From positions 1,223,099 through 1,287,098 of the forward strand of contig NC_041685.1 in assembly GCF_900005765.1 (NCBI RefSeq): DNA of 64,000 nucleotides. Direction: 5' to 3'. This document shows positions 35,166 to 46,946 of the stretch, in pieces (position 1 is the stretch's first letter; the number at the start of each line of letters is the position of its first letter). The notes beneath the pieces were generated by a model, which was given only the letters and a program-made list of their open reading frames with translations, made no database searches and was not told the origin of the DNA. This stretch comes from Plasmodium relictum (taxonomy: Eukaryota > Apicomplexa > Aconoidasida > Haemosporida > Plasmodiidae). Both the position numbers and the translations under genes were made by a program.

Positions 35166-36247
35166 AGGAGCTATACACGTAAGGTATTTGGAAGAATAAT
35201 TTAACAATTTAGAGAAAAAAAACTACTATTTATCTATAAAAATATTTTTTAATATTTTTTTAATGAACAGTGTTTTATTAATCTTTCTGGCTTATGTTTT
35301 GATTAATTTTGTTGATAATATTTTTTTTTTAGGGACAATGATTTTTTTTTTTGAAGGAATAATTTTTTTTTCCTGTGTATAGTATTAAAGGATACAGCAA
35401 AGCAGTATTTAAAGTATTTATATAAAAAGTTTAAACTTTAGTAATAAGAATTATAATAATGAAAATTTTATAATAAATGAATACAATAAAATATCATAAG
35501 GAATAAAATATTGCGGAAAATATTTTATCAATAAAAATAATAATTATTTGTCTCTTGTAAAATGCTAATGCATATAAGATGGTTTTATTAAAAGTCATAA
35601 CCAGTTTAATATCAATCACTAAATAGATCTTTAATTTATTTCATCATTTCAAATAAAAATAGCATGACAAAATTTAACTCAGAAATTGAACAATAAAAAA
35701 TGGAATATTTTAAAACACATTATTTTAATTGAAGCTGCCCATAATAGCATAATATTTAGAATTTATAAAAAAATATTAAATAATATATATTGTAAAATAG
35801 ATATAAAAATTTTTACATGGCAGAATCTCAAATAATTTAAAAGAAAAAAAATAAATAGAATAGAGAATAAGAAAACTATATACGTTATCTATTATGTACT
35901 AATTTTATCTTTTTTAAAATATAAATACACTAATTTTTCTACAAAATAGTTTTAACATTGATTGTTATTTAATTTATATATTTTCTTAATTTTTTCTTAC
36001 TTATAAAATAGGATAAAATCATTATAATATATATTGAAATATAAAATAAAGTCTATAAAAATAATATAAAATAAAAATTTTTTTTTGCGTATGAGTATAC
36101 TTATTTTTAATGTTTTTTTAAATATAAGAATTATTGTATATATATTCTTTTTTATATAAATATTTAAAGAAAATTACTTTATATGAAAAAAAAAATTAAA
36201 TAAGTTATAATGAAATTGGCCTATTAAACAGTGTATTATTCATTTAT
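35166..36247. other. AT-rich DNA, no gene seen
   Basis: Nothing beyond A/T-rich sequence is recognisable. It may include decayed LTR sequence from the fragment at 35104. Confidence 0.45.
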
Positions 36248-36757
36248 TGGACTTGTTAATGGTCCTTTTTACAACTTTACTGAAGTACTGAACAAACAAA
36301 TTAATAGAGAGTATGTACAGATACCTCTACTAATTTTAATTACTGTATTAATTTACTAATGTAAAAAATGTTTATTCTAAATTAACATAATTAAGTTCTA
36401 GTTATTTATGGTTTTTTAAAACATACAAGAATTTAAGTACAAATAAAAGAAAAATAATTTTTATTTTTCTTTCAAATTTTTTCAATTTTTTATCTTTTAA
36501 AAATTAATTCGATATGGCAATAACAATTTTACTTAATATACCATTTCATTAAATTTTTCACAAAAAAAGAAATAATATATTTTTTTTTTTTAAATTAAAG
36601 AAAAATGATTTATTAAAAATAACAAAAAAAAAAAAAAATAAATAAAAGTCTTTTTTTTTTTTTTTTTAAACAGAGAATATGCATTTCCAAATCTCTATTT
36701 TCCATATGATTAACTAATTATTATAAATAACAAGATAATAGTATCTTTAATAAACCA
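36248..36757 (-). repeat. Group C solo LTR with perfect TSD
   Basis: It is 510 bp, plus-strand bounds TGGACTTGTTAATGG and ATCTTTAATAAACCA. The 5-mer TTTAT lies on both sides (36243-36247 and 36758-36762). C-type landmarks are GTACAGATACCTCTACTAAT and the AACAAACAAATTAATAGAGA box. This is a true solo LTR, formed by loss of the internal region. Confidence 0.82.
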
Positions 36758-37037
36758 TTTATATAATGAAATTATAAGCTAAACTTAATTATTAGTTAAA
36801 TATCAAGGCTATTCACTCTCTCTGAAAGAGCTATATATTAATTTAAAAAGAGAATCTTAATAAAAAATAAAATAAAAGCTTTAATAAGTAAAAATTTTAT
36901 AATTAGCATTTTTATTTATTTTAATAGAAAAAATAAGATTTTTATATAAAAAAAAATTTTACATGTATTATGTTCAAAAAAAAAAAAAGAAATAACAAAT
37001 TTATTGTGTCCTTTGTTGAAGATTTTTAGCTAACCAT

Positions 37038-37643
37038 AGATTTAGGTACCCATTAACTGGTCGTTTGAATATTTTTACAGTATTTTAAACAAATTAATAA
37101 AGAGCATATAGAGAAATTTCTATGTAATTTTATTTTCTTGATAATACTTTGTTATAAATTATTATATTCTTTAAAAAAAAATATTAATGGAATAAAAAAA
37201 CAAATCTCTTTTTATTTACTTTATTTGTTTTAAAATATCACAGTTTTTGTTATAAATATCTTCTCTCGCTTACAAGTTTTTTTATTAACGCAAAAATGAA
37301 CAGTATGAATAAATAAGAAAATTTATATAAAAATTAAATTTTTCATGAAAAAAAAATTCTTATTCATCAAAAAAAAAAAAATTAAAAAACTACAATTAAC
37401 TTTTGATAAAAGTTGGTACATATATTTTATTAGTTTTATTTTATAGAACACATCTATCTACAAAAATATATTTATAGGCGTGTTCTTTTATATATATATA
37501 ACATAGTGTTGTTATACTTATCTTCGTTTTCATATTTCCATACATGAATTTTTCTAATATCTTTCATGAAATAATAATATTTATATGCAATGTTCTCGTT
37601 ATTTTAAAAGTTCAAAAAGGTAAATAAAGTCTTTTATTTATCA
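37038..37643 (-). repeat. Group D LTR, minus orientation
   Basis: It has D landmarks in order: GAATATTTTTACAGTATTTT, AATAAAGAGCATATAGAGAA, and at the right end the hairpin TAAATAAAGTCTTTTATTTA. The left limit is approximate. It joins an oppositely oriented D copy. Confidence 0.65.
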
Positions 37644-38188
37644 ATAGGTGTTTAATTATTCATGTAAGACATTCAAGAATATATAAATATTTTATTAGTG
37701 TTTATTTAAATTTTTTTTTGATAATTATATACTTTAAAAAGAAAAAAAAAACTTTTTTTAATTTCTTTAATAGTTTTTCTTATAAGAGAAATATAGAGTA
37801 ATGTACTTTTATGAAGAATGATAATGCTTTGATAATCCATAATTCTATGTGTATTATATATTAATTATTATTTAATGAGATTGTATGTTGTGAAGTTCAT
37901 AGTTTTTTTTTGAAATTTTTTATGAATTATATAAAAATTTCTTTAATTAATTAGAATGTAAAGGAATAATAAAATACATAGAATTAATATATATTTTATT
38001 ACTACATTTTAAAGGTTATATGAAATAAGTTAATTATTTCATATAAAGTATTTAATTACTTTGGATATAAATATTTTTTATAAAGGCTATTTTATTGGAA
38101 AAATAAGTAAAAATTGATCTACATTCTCTTTATTAATTTTTTTATTCAATACATATAAAAAATCATTGAATATTCAATTATTAAATTA
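37644..38188 (+). repeat. Group D-like LTR, plus orientation
   Basis: It begins without a 5' hairpin, carries TTCATGTAAGACATTCAAGA, and ends with TTCTCTTTATTAATTT and TTCAATTATTAAATTA. The D-like landmarks support the call, but the body is diverged. Confidence 0.5.
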
Positions 38189-39157
38189 TTACTCTAAAAG
38201 TTTTTTTTATGTAATAAATACATCACAAAACTTAATTTTAAAACAACGAAAAAATAATATTTTACTTAAAAATAGAAGTGTAATAGAAAAAAATATATAC
38301 TTAATTCATAGCTTTTTCTAATATTACATTTTCTTATTCACATGTATACATTAATACATTAGAACGGAAAATTACATTATTTACATATAAAAAAAATTAA
38401 TATTAGAAATAATGTAAAATGATCATTTAAATATATTAAACATATTTCATTTTATAAATTAATTTTTTTTCTTTTAAAAATTATATTAATTATAAAATCG
38501 CAGTTTTAGCTACAATTTTAGAACATTTATGTTATAGTAATTTTAGGTGGTAAAAGTTTTAATAAGAATGCACATTTAAAATATAATATTATTTTCGTTA
38601 AAAAATTATAATCTGTTCTTATGTTAAATTTCCTATAAAATTTAGAATATTAAAAGTCAAAATTAATGTTCATGATAAAGTTTATATATTTTAATATTTT
38701 TTGTAATGCAAAAATATAAACTTCATATGTTTATTATGGTTATGTAAATTATATATTTTTAGAAATATTATTAAGACATATATAGAAGTATATTCGTATA
38801 TATAATGCATAACATATTATATAAGTATATAAATACAAATATTTTTTTGTTAAATGAAACTATGGAATATTTTTATTTAGGAAATTTTTTTTACTTACCA
38901 TAAAAGTTTAAAAAGAAGTATTAAAAAATCTACGTTTTTTTTAACACAAATATAATTATAATTGGAATAAGTAAAAAAGAAAAAAACAAAAATATAATTT
39001 TAAATTAGAAAAAATATTACAAAGAAATTTTTATTTTTATACATATATCATAAAATAAATGAAATATATTATTTTCAGAATGAATTATCTTAAATACATT
39101 ATATAATTTATTCATGTTTATATTTCCTACTACTGATATAAAAAATTATTTACGTGT
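38189..39157. other. AT-rich DNA, no gene seen
   Basis: No coding frame, LTR end or structured RNA is recognisable. Confidence 0.55.
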
Positions 39158-39625
39158 TGATTTATTAATTGTACATTCAATTACTTTGCTAGAGTATTGA
39201 ACACACAAATTAAGAGAATGTAGGGATATTTCTAATGATTTCAATTATTATAAAGATATATTTATATTATTAAAACATAAACTTTATACATATAGTTTAC
39301 TAGAAGAGAAGTTATTGTTTTTGAGTAATTTGTTTATTTTAATAAAAATATAAATTTGTTTTAATTAAAAATTTAAATTCTCATTAAAATTATTACGTAA
39401 TTATAATAATTAAGACAAACAAATTAAATTTATATTTTAGTTATTAAAATTCTTTTAAAAACATATAAAAATTAATTCGATATAGAGAAAAAAAAAAATG
39501 TACAAACAAATTTCCATTAAAAATATTTCGTTATATATATTAAAAAAAAATTAAATATATTTTTTTTTAAATTAGTGAATGCATGAATAATTAGCTATTT
39601 TTCATATGAACAAATATTATTTTAT
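39158..39625 (-). repeat. Group C LTR, 5' side missing
   Basis: It starts TGATTTATTAATTGTACATT and has C landmarks (AGGGATATTTCTAATGATTT, AAATTTAAATTCTCATTAAA). It stops at 39625 where a complete A LTR begins. The final 5' hairpin of C is absent on both sides of the A copy. Confidence 0.65.
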
Positions 39626-40158
39626 TGATTTATTAATTGTCTGTTTAATTAATTTGCTAAGATATTAGACAACACATTAACAAAGAGCATGTATAACTAA
39701 ATGTATAGATTTTTAATATATATACTTATTTTATTTTATATATATATTAGTATTTATAATATATGGTATTTAATTGGAATTAAGAAATCTTGTTTTGCTT
39801 AACAGATATATTTTTAATTTTACAAATGTATTTTTATTTACAAAGAATAAGCATATTATTTTAATTAAAAACACACATAATTTTTAACAAATAATAGAAA
39901 TTAAACTCTAAGTAATTCACTGTTATTTCAAAATATGAAAATCGAATATCATATTAACATTATATTTTTTTATAAATGGTTTTATTTTATTTTTTTTAAA
40001 TTACAAAGATGTATAAAAATAAAATAGACAAAAAAAATATAGCTATATATATATATATATATATATTTTTAAACTAGTGTCAATGCATGGCTGACTTCTA
40101 TTTTTCTAACTAGTAAGATAATTTTATATTACAAAAGGTTAATATCTTTTATTAGCCA
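39626..40158 (-). repeat. Group A LTR, internally shortened
   Basis: It runs from TGATTTATTAATTGTCTG to ATCTTTTATTAGCCA, 533 bp against 620-660 for other A copies. All main landmarks are present, including the GTGTCAATGCATGGCTGAC block near the 5' end. No matching 5-mers flank it. Confidence 0.8.
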
Positions 40159-40305
40159 CTAATATAATTTTTCATTTTTCTTTATGCTTATTATATACTA
40201 GAATGACAAAACCTATAATAATGAAAGACATTTGTCTTTATCTACTATTCACATTGTTTTTAATCTTAAGTTTTTATGTTATATTTCTGAGAATAGTAAA
40301 TTTAT

Positions 40306-41245
40306 TTATCGTTTTTTTTTTTTTATTTCTTTTTTTTCTTTCTTCCATTCTTCTTCAGCTTTTTTTACAAACTTATTCCATTCTTCCATAAGTTTGTCCT
40401 TTTTATTTTTAAATGATTTTTCTTTTTTTTTAAACGAACTAGTAATATACTCTAAAGAATATTCGTTTTTTATCTTTTTCTTGAAGCTTTTAGTATCTTT
40501 TACATCTTCTTTCCACATTTTCCTGGAAAATATTGTAAACCATTCTTCCCATTTATTATGTTTCCATTCTTCATTCATATCTTTAGTTTTTGATCCAAAA
40601 TACCATTCACGCCACATAATTCCTTCTATTTCAGTCCAATGCCTCATCCTTTTTTGCCAATACTGTACCCTTTCATCTAAGCATTTTTGAAGCCAAATAT
40701 CCTTTGCATTCATCTTAATTTTTTCTTCTTTTGATTTTTTGCTTATTTTATCATTTACCTCAACATTGTTTCTTTTTTTATCTCTCTTTCCATTATTCTC
40801 CAAAGTACATAAATTTTGTTTTTTATCTTCTAGTTGATAGTTCTGGGATATGACTTTACATGAAGAGCTTTCTGAGGACTCTCCATGATTAACATTCCGT
40901 TCAGCTAATTTTTTTGAATGTAATTTATTGTAATATAATCCACAGTATATTTCAGCCTGCAATATATATATACTTTATAATATAATTTAAATGAACAAAA
41001 AAACTATTTTTAATAAAAGAGAAATGTGTACTTTTATGTATATTTAATCTTACATAAGGCAAGAAACATAACAGAATAAGAAATATTATGGAATATAACT
41101 TACAAATCCTGAAATTTATTAGACTTATTCTTTTAAATGTTTTATTTTTATTTCTAAAAAGGTTACTTGAAAAAACTTTTGATTTTACATCACTAATGGA
41201 TAATGTTACTTGTAATTTTTTCAACATATCATTATAAAGTTTCAT
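40306..41245 (-). CDS. Tryptophan-rich protein, two exons, PEXEL-like
   Basis: The spliced model is exon 1 41245-41054 (64 codons) and exon 2 40956-40306 (216 codons plus stop), 280 residues. The donor is GTAAGATTAAAT and the acceptor ATTGCAG. Exon 1 ends in a hydrophobic segment (YSIIFLILLCFLP). KKLAE at residues 79-83 sits exactly where the paralogue at 28670 has RKLSE, but starts with Lys, a weak or non-standard PEXEL. A charged Ser/Lys/Asn-rich linker follows. The Trp-rich domain holds about eleven Trp residues (WLQKCLDERVQYW to the final EEEWKKEKK) with the usual KxW and WxxW spacing. The C-terminus is very Lys-rich. It belongs to the Plasmodium tryptophan-rich antigen family, likely secreted or exported; partner unknown. 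A long opposite-strand open frame is a shadow. Confidence 0.82.
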
Positions 41246-43809
41246 ATTATATTAATATACTTTTAAAATACAAAATTGCTTTTACCAGAAGAGGAGTATT
41301 AGTATTTTTTTTGATTTTATTTTTTGTTTTTGAGCAATTCATTATAGTTGTTTTTATATAAAACTGATGTTTTTTATTTTATAAAGGCATAATCATGAAA
41401 ACACCGTAAAAAATTGAATATAAAAACAAGAATTATGATAATTTTTAATAAAATAAGTTATTTTAAAAAATTATAATTTGCAATATTTAAAAAAAAAAAA
41501 AAATTATATTTCAATAAAATAAAATTAAATTAAATATATCATTAATGTAATAAAATTTCTGCTTTAAATAGTGTATACTACATATAGAAACCACTTCAAT
41601 TTTTTTTTTTTTTACAATTTGTTTATTGCAATAATTTTTTGAATATTTATTGTTCATTTATTTATATATTTATTTTTTTTTTCTCTAATTTTTAAGAATT
41701 AGAAAGAAAAAAAATATATATTATCTTTTTTTTTTCATGTATAAAAAATGAAGCGCATGTGTGTTTTTGTAGAAGTGTAAATTAATCTGCTCTATTCTTT
41801 TAATGCTTATATTTATATAAAAACATATTTATACAAAGATATAATTATTTAAAAATATAGAGGTTTTTTTTATAATTAAATAATTAAATTATATCAGATA
41901 ATATAGTTTTCTTTTTTTTTGGAAACTACTGCAATACATGGAGTACTGATATGATTAAATTTAGGTGAAATAGAAATTAGATTGTTGTACATTAAAATGA
42001 ACTTAAAATATGGGAGAATGTTAGATTAGCACTGTTTTTACATATACTTTTCAATGTAATTTAATATTATTTTAGGATTTTGATTTTTTAACTATATAAT
42101 TTAGCCTTATTCCTATATTTCCCTTTTTAATAATATTCTTTCAAAACTTATTTTTTTATTCTTTTTCCTTTTATTTTTTTCTTGTACTAATTTTTTGATA
42201 TATTTGGTTTTCATTACGATAATATATGAATTATTCTGCATAAATAAAATTTTTTTTTTATGGAATTGTATTTTTGAGTACATTTTAAGAAAAAAGTGTG
42301 CATGCTTTGATTTTATTCTGTTTTGTTTTATTTTATTTCGTTTATTAAAATTATTAATATAAATATTCCAAAAATATAAAATTTAATTTTTTTAAAAAAT
42401 TATTCCAAATTTTTAATTCCTTTTTATATTTATAAATATAAAATAAGTTATTTTATATAATTATTTCAAATATTTCGATTCAATTAAAAAAAATCTAGAT
42501 ATATTTTTTAAAGTATTATATACATCTTGTAAAAAAAATAAAATAAAAATATCATTTCGTTATTGAGTGATATTTTACTGATTTAATTAGTTAAATAAAA
42601 GTGTAATTACTAAATTTATTATTCTACCATTTACATAACATATTATTATTTTGATTTTATATGCATAATGTTTTAATTTTATTTCATAATATATTTATAT
42701 AATTTTTTCTATTTTTTCATATATTTTTTTTTTTGTCGTAATTATATGTATAATAATAATTATGTTTGTAGCTTTCAATTCTTTTTTTTCAATTTTTTTT
42801 TCATAAACTAAATATAGAATAAAAAAAATTATAAATATATTGACAATTATAGCGCATATAATATAGTAATAATTGTTAATATGTAGAAAAAATTAAAAAT
42901 GCAATGGATTAAATTTTAGATAAAATAAGAATGATAATGCAAGATATATAAATGATTTAATTGAATATATCTCTACTATTATGTAATTGGTTTTGGTTTT
43001 ATTTTAACAGCGGTATGTAATAGTTTAATAATAATGTAATTATATTTTAATAATACTATGAAGTAAAATTCATATATGAAGCTTCTGTTTTAAATATATA
43101 TAAATATTTTGCATAAAAGGAAATAAAATTAATTATCATATTTTATATATGCACTTATTATGTTAGGATATTATTAATGAAGTTAATGGTCATAAAATTT
43201 ATCACTATTAAAAAAATAGCAGTAGTAATCGTAATATTAACTATAATCATATTAATAATGAAAGTACTAATCTAACTATGATTAATTATTTTGTTTGTGG
43301 TAAATTAAACTATCTTAAGATCTGCATGCAGGGAAATCATTAATGTGAAATTAAAAAAAACAGTCTATAAAATAAGAGAAATTTCTTCTCTATAAAGACA
43401 AGTATACAGATACATTTAATTGGAACAAGATCTGTTCTTTCAACAGAAAAAAAAAATATTAGCATTCAGTTGCATTTTCATATATATGGGTATACTTCTA
43501 CTGTAGCTAAATATATAGTATGAAAGAAGTATAAAAATACGCCTTTTTATATTTTTGATTTTTAGTAAATGTCCTGGTAATATATATACAAACTATTTAA
43601 TTATAACGGAAACACATATGAATCTCTGGGGGGTATATATGTAGTTTGAAATAAGTGCAACTAATAATAATTCCCTCTTGAGATCGAATAAGAAATTATC
43701 GTTTCTGTAATTGCTTTTAGTTGTAATTTTTATTACTAATATTAGTAATTTTATTGAATATAGTTTTAAAGAAATAAAAAAGAAAACAATTTCAAAAAAA
43801 AAAAAGAAG
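41246..43809. other. AT-rich intergenic DNA, no gene seen
   Basis: No LTR landmarks, credible coding frame or structured RNA. A short higher-GC patch near 43620-43640 (CTGGGGGGTATATATG) is not explained. Confidence 0.55.
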
Positions 43810-44160
43810 ACTCTAGAGATTTCATTGATTAGGAAGATGATATGAAAGATTTTTTTATCATTCTAGAAAAAATAATTGACGTAGGAAATCTTATTCAAAA
43901 ATGGAGAGAAAATGAGAAAACACTAATTAATAAAACAAGATCAGTTACTAAAGATTCATGTAAGAGAGTTTAGAGTAAATATACAAAAGCAGTAAGAAAT
44001 AAAAGGATATCAAGGAATATTTCTGCGAGTAAAGAGATGAATTAATTTTAGGTTTGAAGAGAAACTTCACGAAAGATAATTATTCAAGCTTAAATAAATG
44101 GGTGAGTAACAATAAGGATAATTTTATTAAAAAAAAATAGTTGGAGTATAAATTATAACA
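43810..44160 (+). pseudogene. Decayed coding remnant, perhaps STP1 N-terminal part
   Basis: This plus-strand, purine-rich stretch is coding-like. Frame pieces read MKDFFIILEKIIDVGNLIQK, then WRENEKTLINKTRSVTKDSC, and later a Trp-containing SLNKWVSNNKDNFIKKK in another frame. It contains in-frame stops and at least one frame change. Position upstream of a clearer STP1/SURFIN-like remnant (44904-46040), with only a solo LTR between them, suggests both belong to one dead gene. Similarity of this part to the STP1 N-terminal domain is weak and based on Cys and basic-residue spacing only. Confidence 0.35.
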
Positions 44161-44247
44161 GGAAATATAATAAAATTTTCTAAATTTCTAAAAAATATAC
44201 ATTGTATAATATGAAGATATTTGTTTCTAATATAAAATGCACAGTTC

Positions 44248-44903
44248 TAATTTATTAATTATCCGTTCATTGACTTTGCTAGTATATTGAACAAACAAAT
44301 TAATAAAGAGCATGTAGAGTTATCTCTACTGATTTCAATTCTTAAAATTATTTTAATTATTCTACTAATATGTAAATTTTATACATATAGTTTAAATAAC
44401 TAAGCAATTATTGTTTTACAGTTATTTATTTACTTTCATAAAAATATACTTTCATTTTTTTATTAAAAACTTAAATCCTCATGAATTATTGATCATGTAA
44501 AAGTAATTTAATGAGACAAAAAGAAATAAAATTTTAATTTAATTTTTTAACAGCATTTCTAAAGTACATAAATTTTAAGTATTGATAAAAAAAAATACTC
44601 TTTGTTTTTCTATTTTAATTTTCAAATTTAGTTTTTAATTTTAAAATTAAATAGATTTGACAAAAAGAACAAAATTTTACAAAGGCATTTCATTGCAATC
44701 TTTTATTGTATTCAAAAAAAAAAAATTTTTTTTTTTGAATTGAATAAAAGATAAATTTAACAAAATCAATAAGTACAAACAAAAATATAGTTGCATTTTT
44801 TTTTTTTTAAAGAAAAAAATAAGTACATAACTAACAGGAAATTTTCTCTATGTACATTTAACAATTATATTATAAAAGGTTAAAAAACTATTTTATTAAC
44901 TAG
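44248..44903 (-). repeat. Group C solo LTR splitting a pseudogene
   Basis: It is 656 bp, plus-strand bounds TAATTTATTAATTATCCG and ACTATTTTATTAACTA. It has the C landmarks GTAGAGTTATCTCTACTGAT and AACTAAGCAATTATTGTTTT. The flanking 5-mers (AGTTC, GGTAA) do not match, so the flanks have changed or an end is slightly off. It lies between the two halves of an STP1-like pseudogene. Confidence 0.75.
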
Positions 44904-46040
44904 GTAAAAATGAAGAATAAAAAAAAAAAAAATATAGAAGATTCACATGGAGAAAATAAAGAGGAAATAAATAATAAAAAAAAAAAGAACATAAAGGAGC
45001 GATAGAAGTGAAGAAAAGAAGTAATTGTATGGCATTAAGAAAAAATCTAAAGAGAAAAACTATGATAGAAATGCATAGGATTATAATAGAGCACCATAAT
45101 AAGGAAGGATGAGAATTAAACACGATAGTATTTGGAAATTTGTTTGAATTAATAAAGAAAAGGGATCGTATGAAAATATAGTTGGGAAGGAAAGTATTAT
45201 CATTATATTAGAAAGACAAAAAATGTTTTCGAAGAAATGGACAAAAAGATATAAGAAGATAATGGAAAAATGTGAAAAGAAAGAATGGAAAAAAGAAAAT
45301 ATATATGTAGAAAAAATGGATAAAGCAAAATTCATTGAAAGAAATGATATGAAAAAAAATCCTATTAGAGAGGGAAAAAGAAATATGGAAGAATATAGTT
45401 TAAAGAGTTAGGGGAATATGATAAGAAGATGAATACATAGAAGAAGAAAATGAAGATCAATAGAAGAAAAAAAATAATATATAAAAAACGAAAATAGAAG
45501 TTAGATTAGTAGGTAAAAGAGTGAAGTAGATAAAAAGATAAAGAAGAAACAATTGATATATAAAGTGTGAATAGAAATACATTTGATGACATTAAGTAGG
45601 TGTAAGAAGAGTTAAAATCTACGAAAAATACCTTTTTTAAAATAACATATAAAAAAAAAAAGAAATAGGAAGGACTGTGAATAAAGAATAAAAAATAGAG
45701 AAATAAATAAAGTAGAAGAAGAAGAAAAGATAAATATTATGTTAGAGAAAAAAAAAAAACAATAGAGAAATGATGGAAAAAAAATAATTGATTTAAAGAG
45801 TTTAAGTTAAGCTGGAAGAAGTAGCTGAGATATATGAATTAAATAGAAAAATCAAAAATATTGAATGATATAAAAGTAGGAATTAAATATTCTATAATAG
45901 AAACACAAATAGCTGAGAGATAACGATAGAAAGGATAGAGAAAAATTTTAATGAAATGAAGCAAAATAAATTTGAAATATATATAAAAAAAAAACAAGTT
46001 TGAAGAAAAAATTGAAGAAGAAAACGACGAAAATCATATA
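44904..46040 (+). pseudogene. STP1/SURFIN-like C-terminal region, decayed
   Basis: The stretch is strongly purine-rich on the plus strand, unlike the flanks. At 45052 a frame reads RKTMIEMHRIIIEHHNKEG, a TGA stop, then ELNTIVFGNLFELIKK. This follows the repeated C-terminal STP1/SURFIN pattern (RxRTxIEIHLEVL...EWELNKxDFLEICLEEF), with the stop where Trp is normal. At 45193 another frame reads ILERQKMFSKKWTKRYKK, matching the next part of that pattern (ILERQKxLWxKWxxRHKxI). At 45572 IEIHLMTLSRCKK suggests a second repeat unit. Several stops and frame changes make it a pseudogene. STP1/SURFIN are subtelomeric Plasmodium surface or exported proteins. The functional family is inferred from remembered patterns, not from a search. 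Confidence 0.65.
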
Positions 46041-46259
46041 AAAGACAGTTGGGAAATTACTATAATATAAATCATAGTATAATGTATACTGTACATATGT
46101 TTGGTTAATAAAGTAGCCTACTACCCTTATTATGTATATGAATTGATGATTTATTATTTGAATGTTCAATGATTTTTTTAGCATATTGCTAGTTAAATAA
46201 TATTATTACCTCGTTTTTGATAATTCTAATGATCAATGAATGGTATTATAAACATACTT

Positions 46260-46690
46260 TATATATTAAGAAAAATACTAAATAGGCTTATTTATGCATG
46301 TAAATAATGTGGACTATAAAGTATTTTATTTATAGATAATTTTTTTTTACAAAAAAAAAAAAAAAATACAAATTCAACAAAAAAAAAGTAATTCTTGTTT
46401 TTAATTTTTGAATGAATGATTTTTTTCATGTAAATGATTTATATGAATTACTTATAAATAAGAAAAAGTAAACTGTAACAAAAGCCATTGAAAAACGAGC
46501 TTAAAATAAAGTAATATATAAGATGAATTTAATTTATTTTATATTATATGGATAATTATATAAAGAGTATATAATTATCTATGCGTGACTTTATTATAAG
46601 TGAAATTAGTAAAGTTTTCCCTATATACTCTGTATTTATTTGAATGCTTAAAATACTGTAAAAATACTCAAATAGATAATAAATAAATTA
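46260..46690 (+). repeat. Group D-like LTR, degenerate
   Basis: It contains TTATGCATGTAAATAATGTG and, toward the end, TTTATTTGAATGCTTAAAAT followed by ACTGTAAAAATACTCAAATAG and AATAAATAAATTA. It is the D-type 3' palindrome in plus orientation. The left limit is uncertain. Confidence 0.5.
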
Positions 46691-46935
46691 ACAATGGAAC
46701 TAGCTTGGAGGTCTATTCTGAAATATTCTTTATATAATTTTTATGATAATCAGAAGCTCCTTAAAATTATTTTAATTGTTTTTGGTTTTAGGTAGTTCTA
46801 CCCCAATAATTGTTTTTACTTTATTAAACGAAGTCTTAATTCCTTTTTGATATATTACTTGTCTCATATGAGTTATCAATAAATTGTATTATTTTCCTAT
46901 TTTAGATAATATTAATGACCAATGAATGATATTAC
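46691..46935 (-). mobile_element. RT/RNase H junction fragment of a Ty3/gypsy fossil
   Basis: It lines up with roughly 5640-5830 of the larger element (landmarks AATAATTGTTTTTACTTTAT and ATTACTTGTC). That is the stretch between the RT palm and RNase H, on the minus strand. It is a small broken fragment with no LTR of its own group attached. Confidence 0.65.
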
Positions 46936-46946
46936 ATATATATCCT

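Noticed and set aside
40203-40690. Plus-strand open frames opposite the Trp-rich gene
   Set aside because: They are antisense shadows of the minus-strand exon 40956-40306 and contain only Phe/Ser/Leu strings with no domain.
43615-43645. Short G-run (CTGGGGGGTATATATG) as a G-quadruplex
   Set aside because: Only one G-run is present; four runs are needed.
44896-45335. Minus-strand hydrophobic frames
   Set aside because: They are antisense to the purine-rich STP1-like pseudogene.
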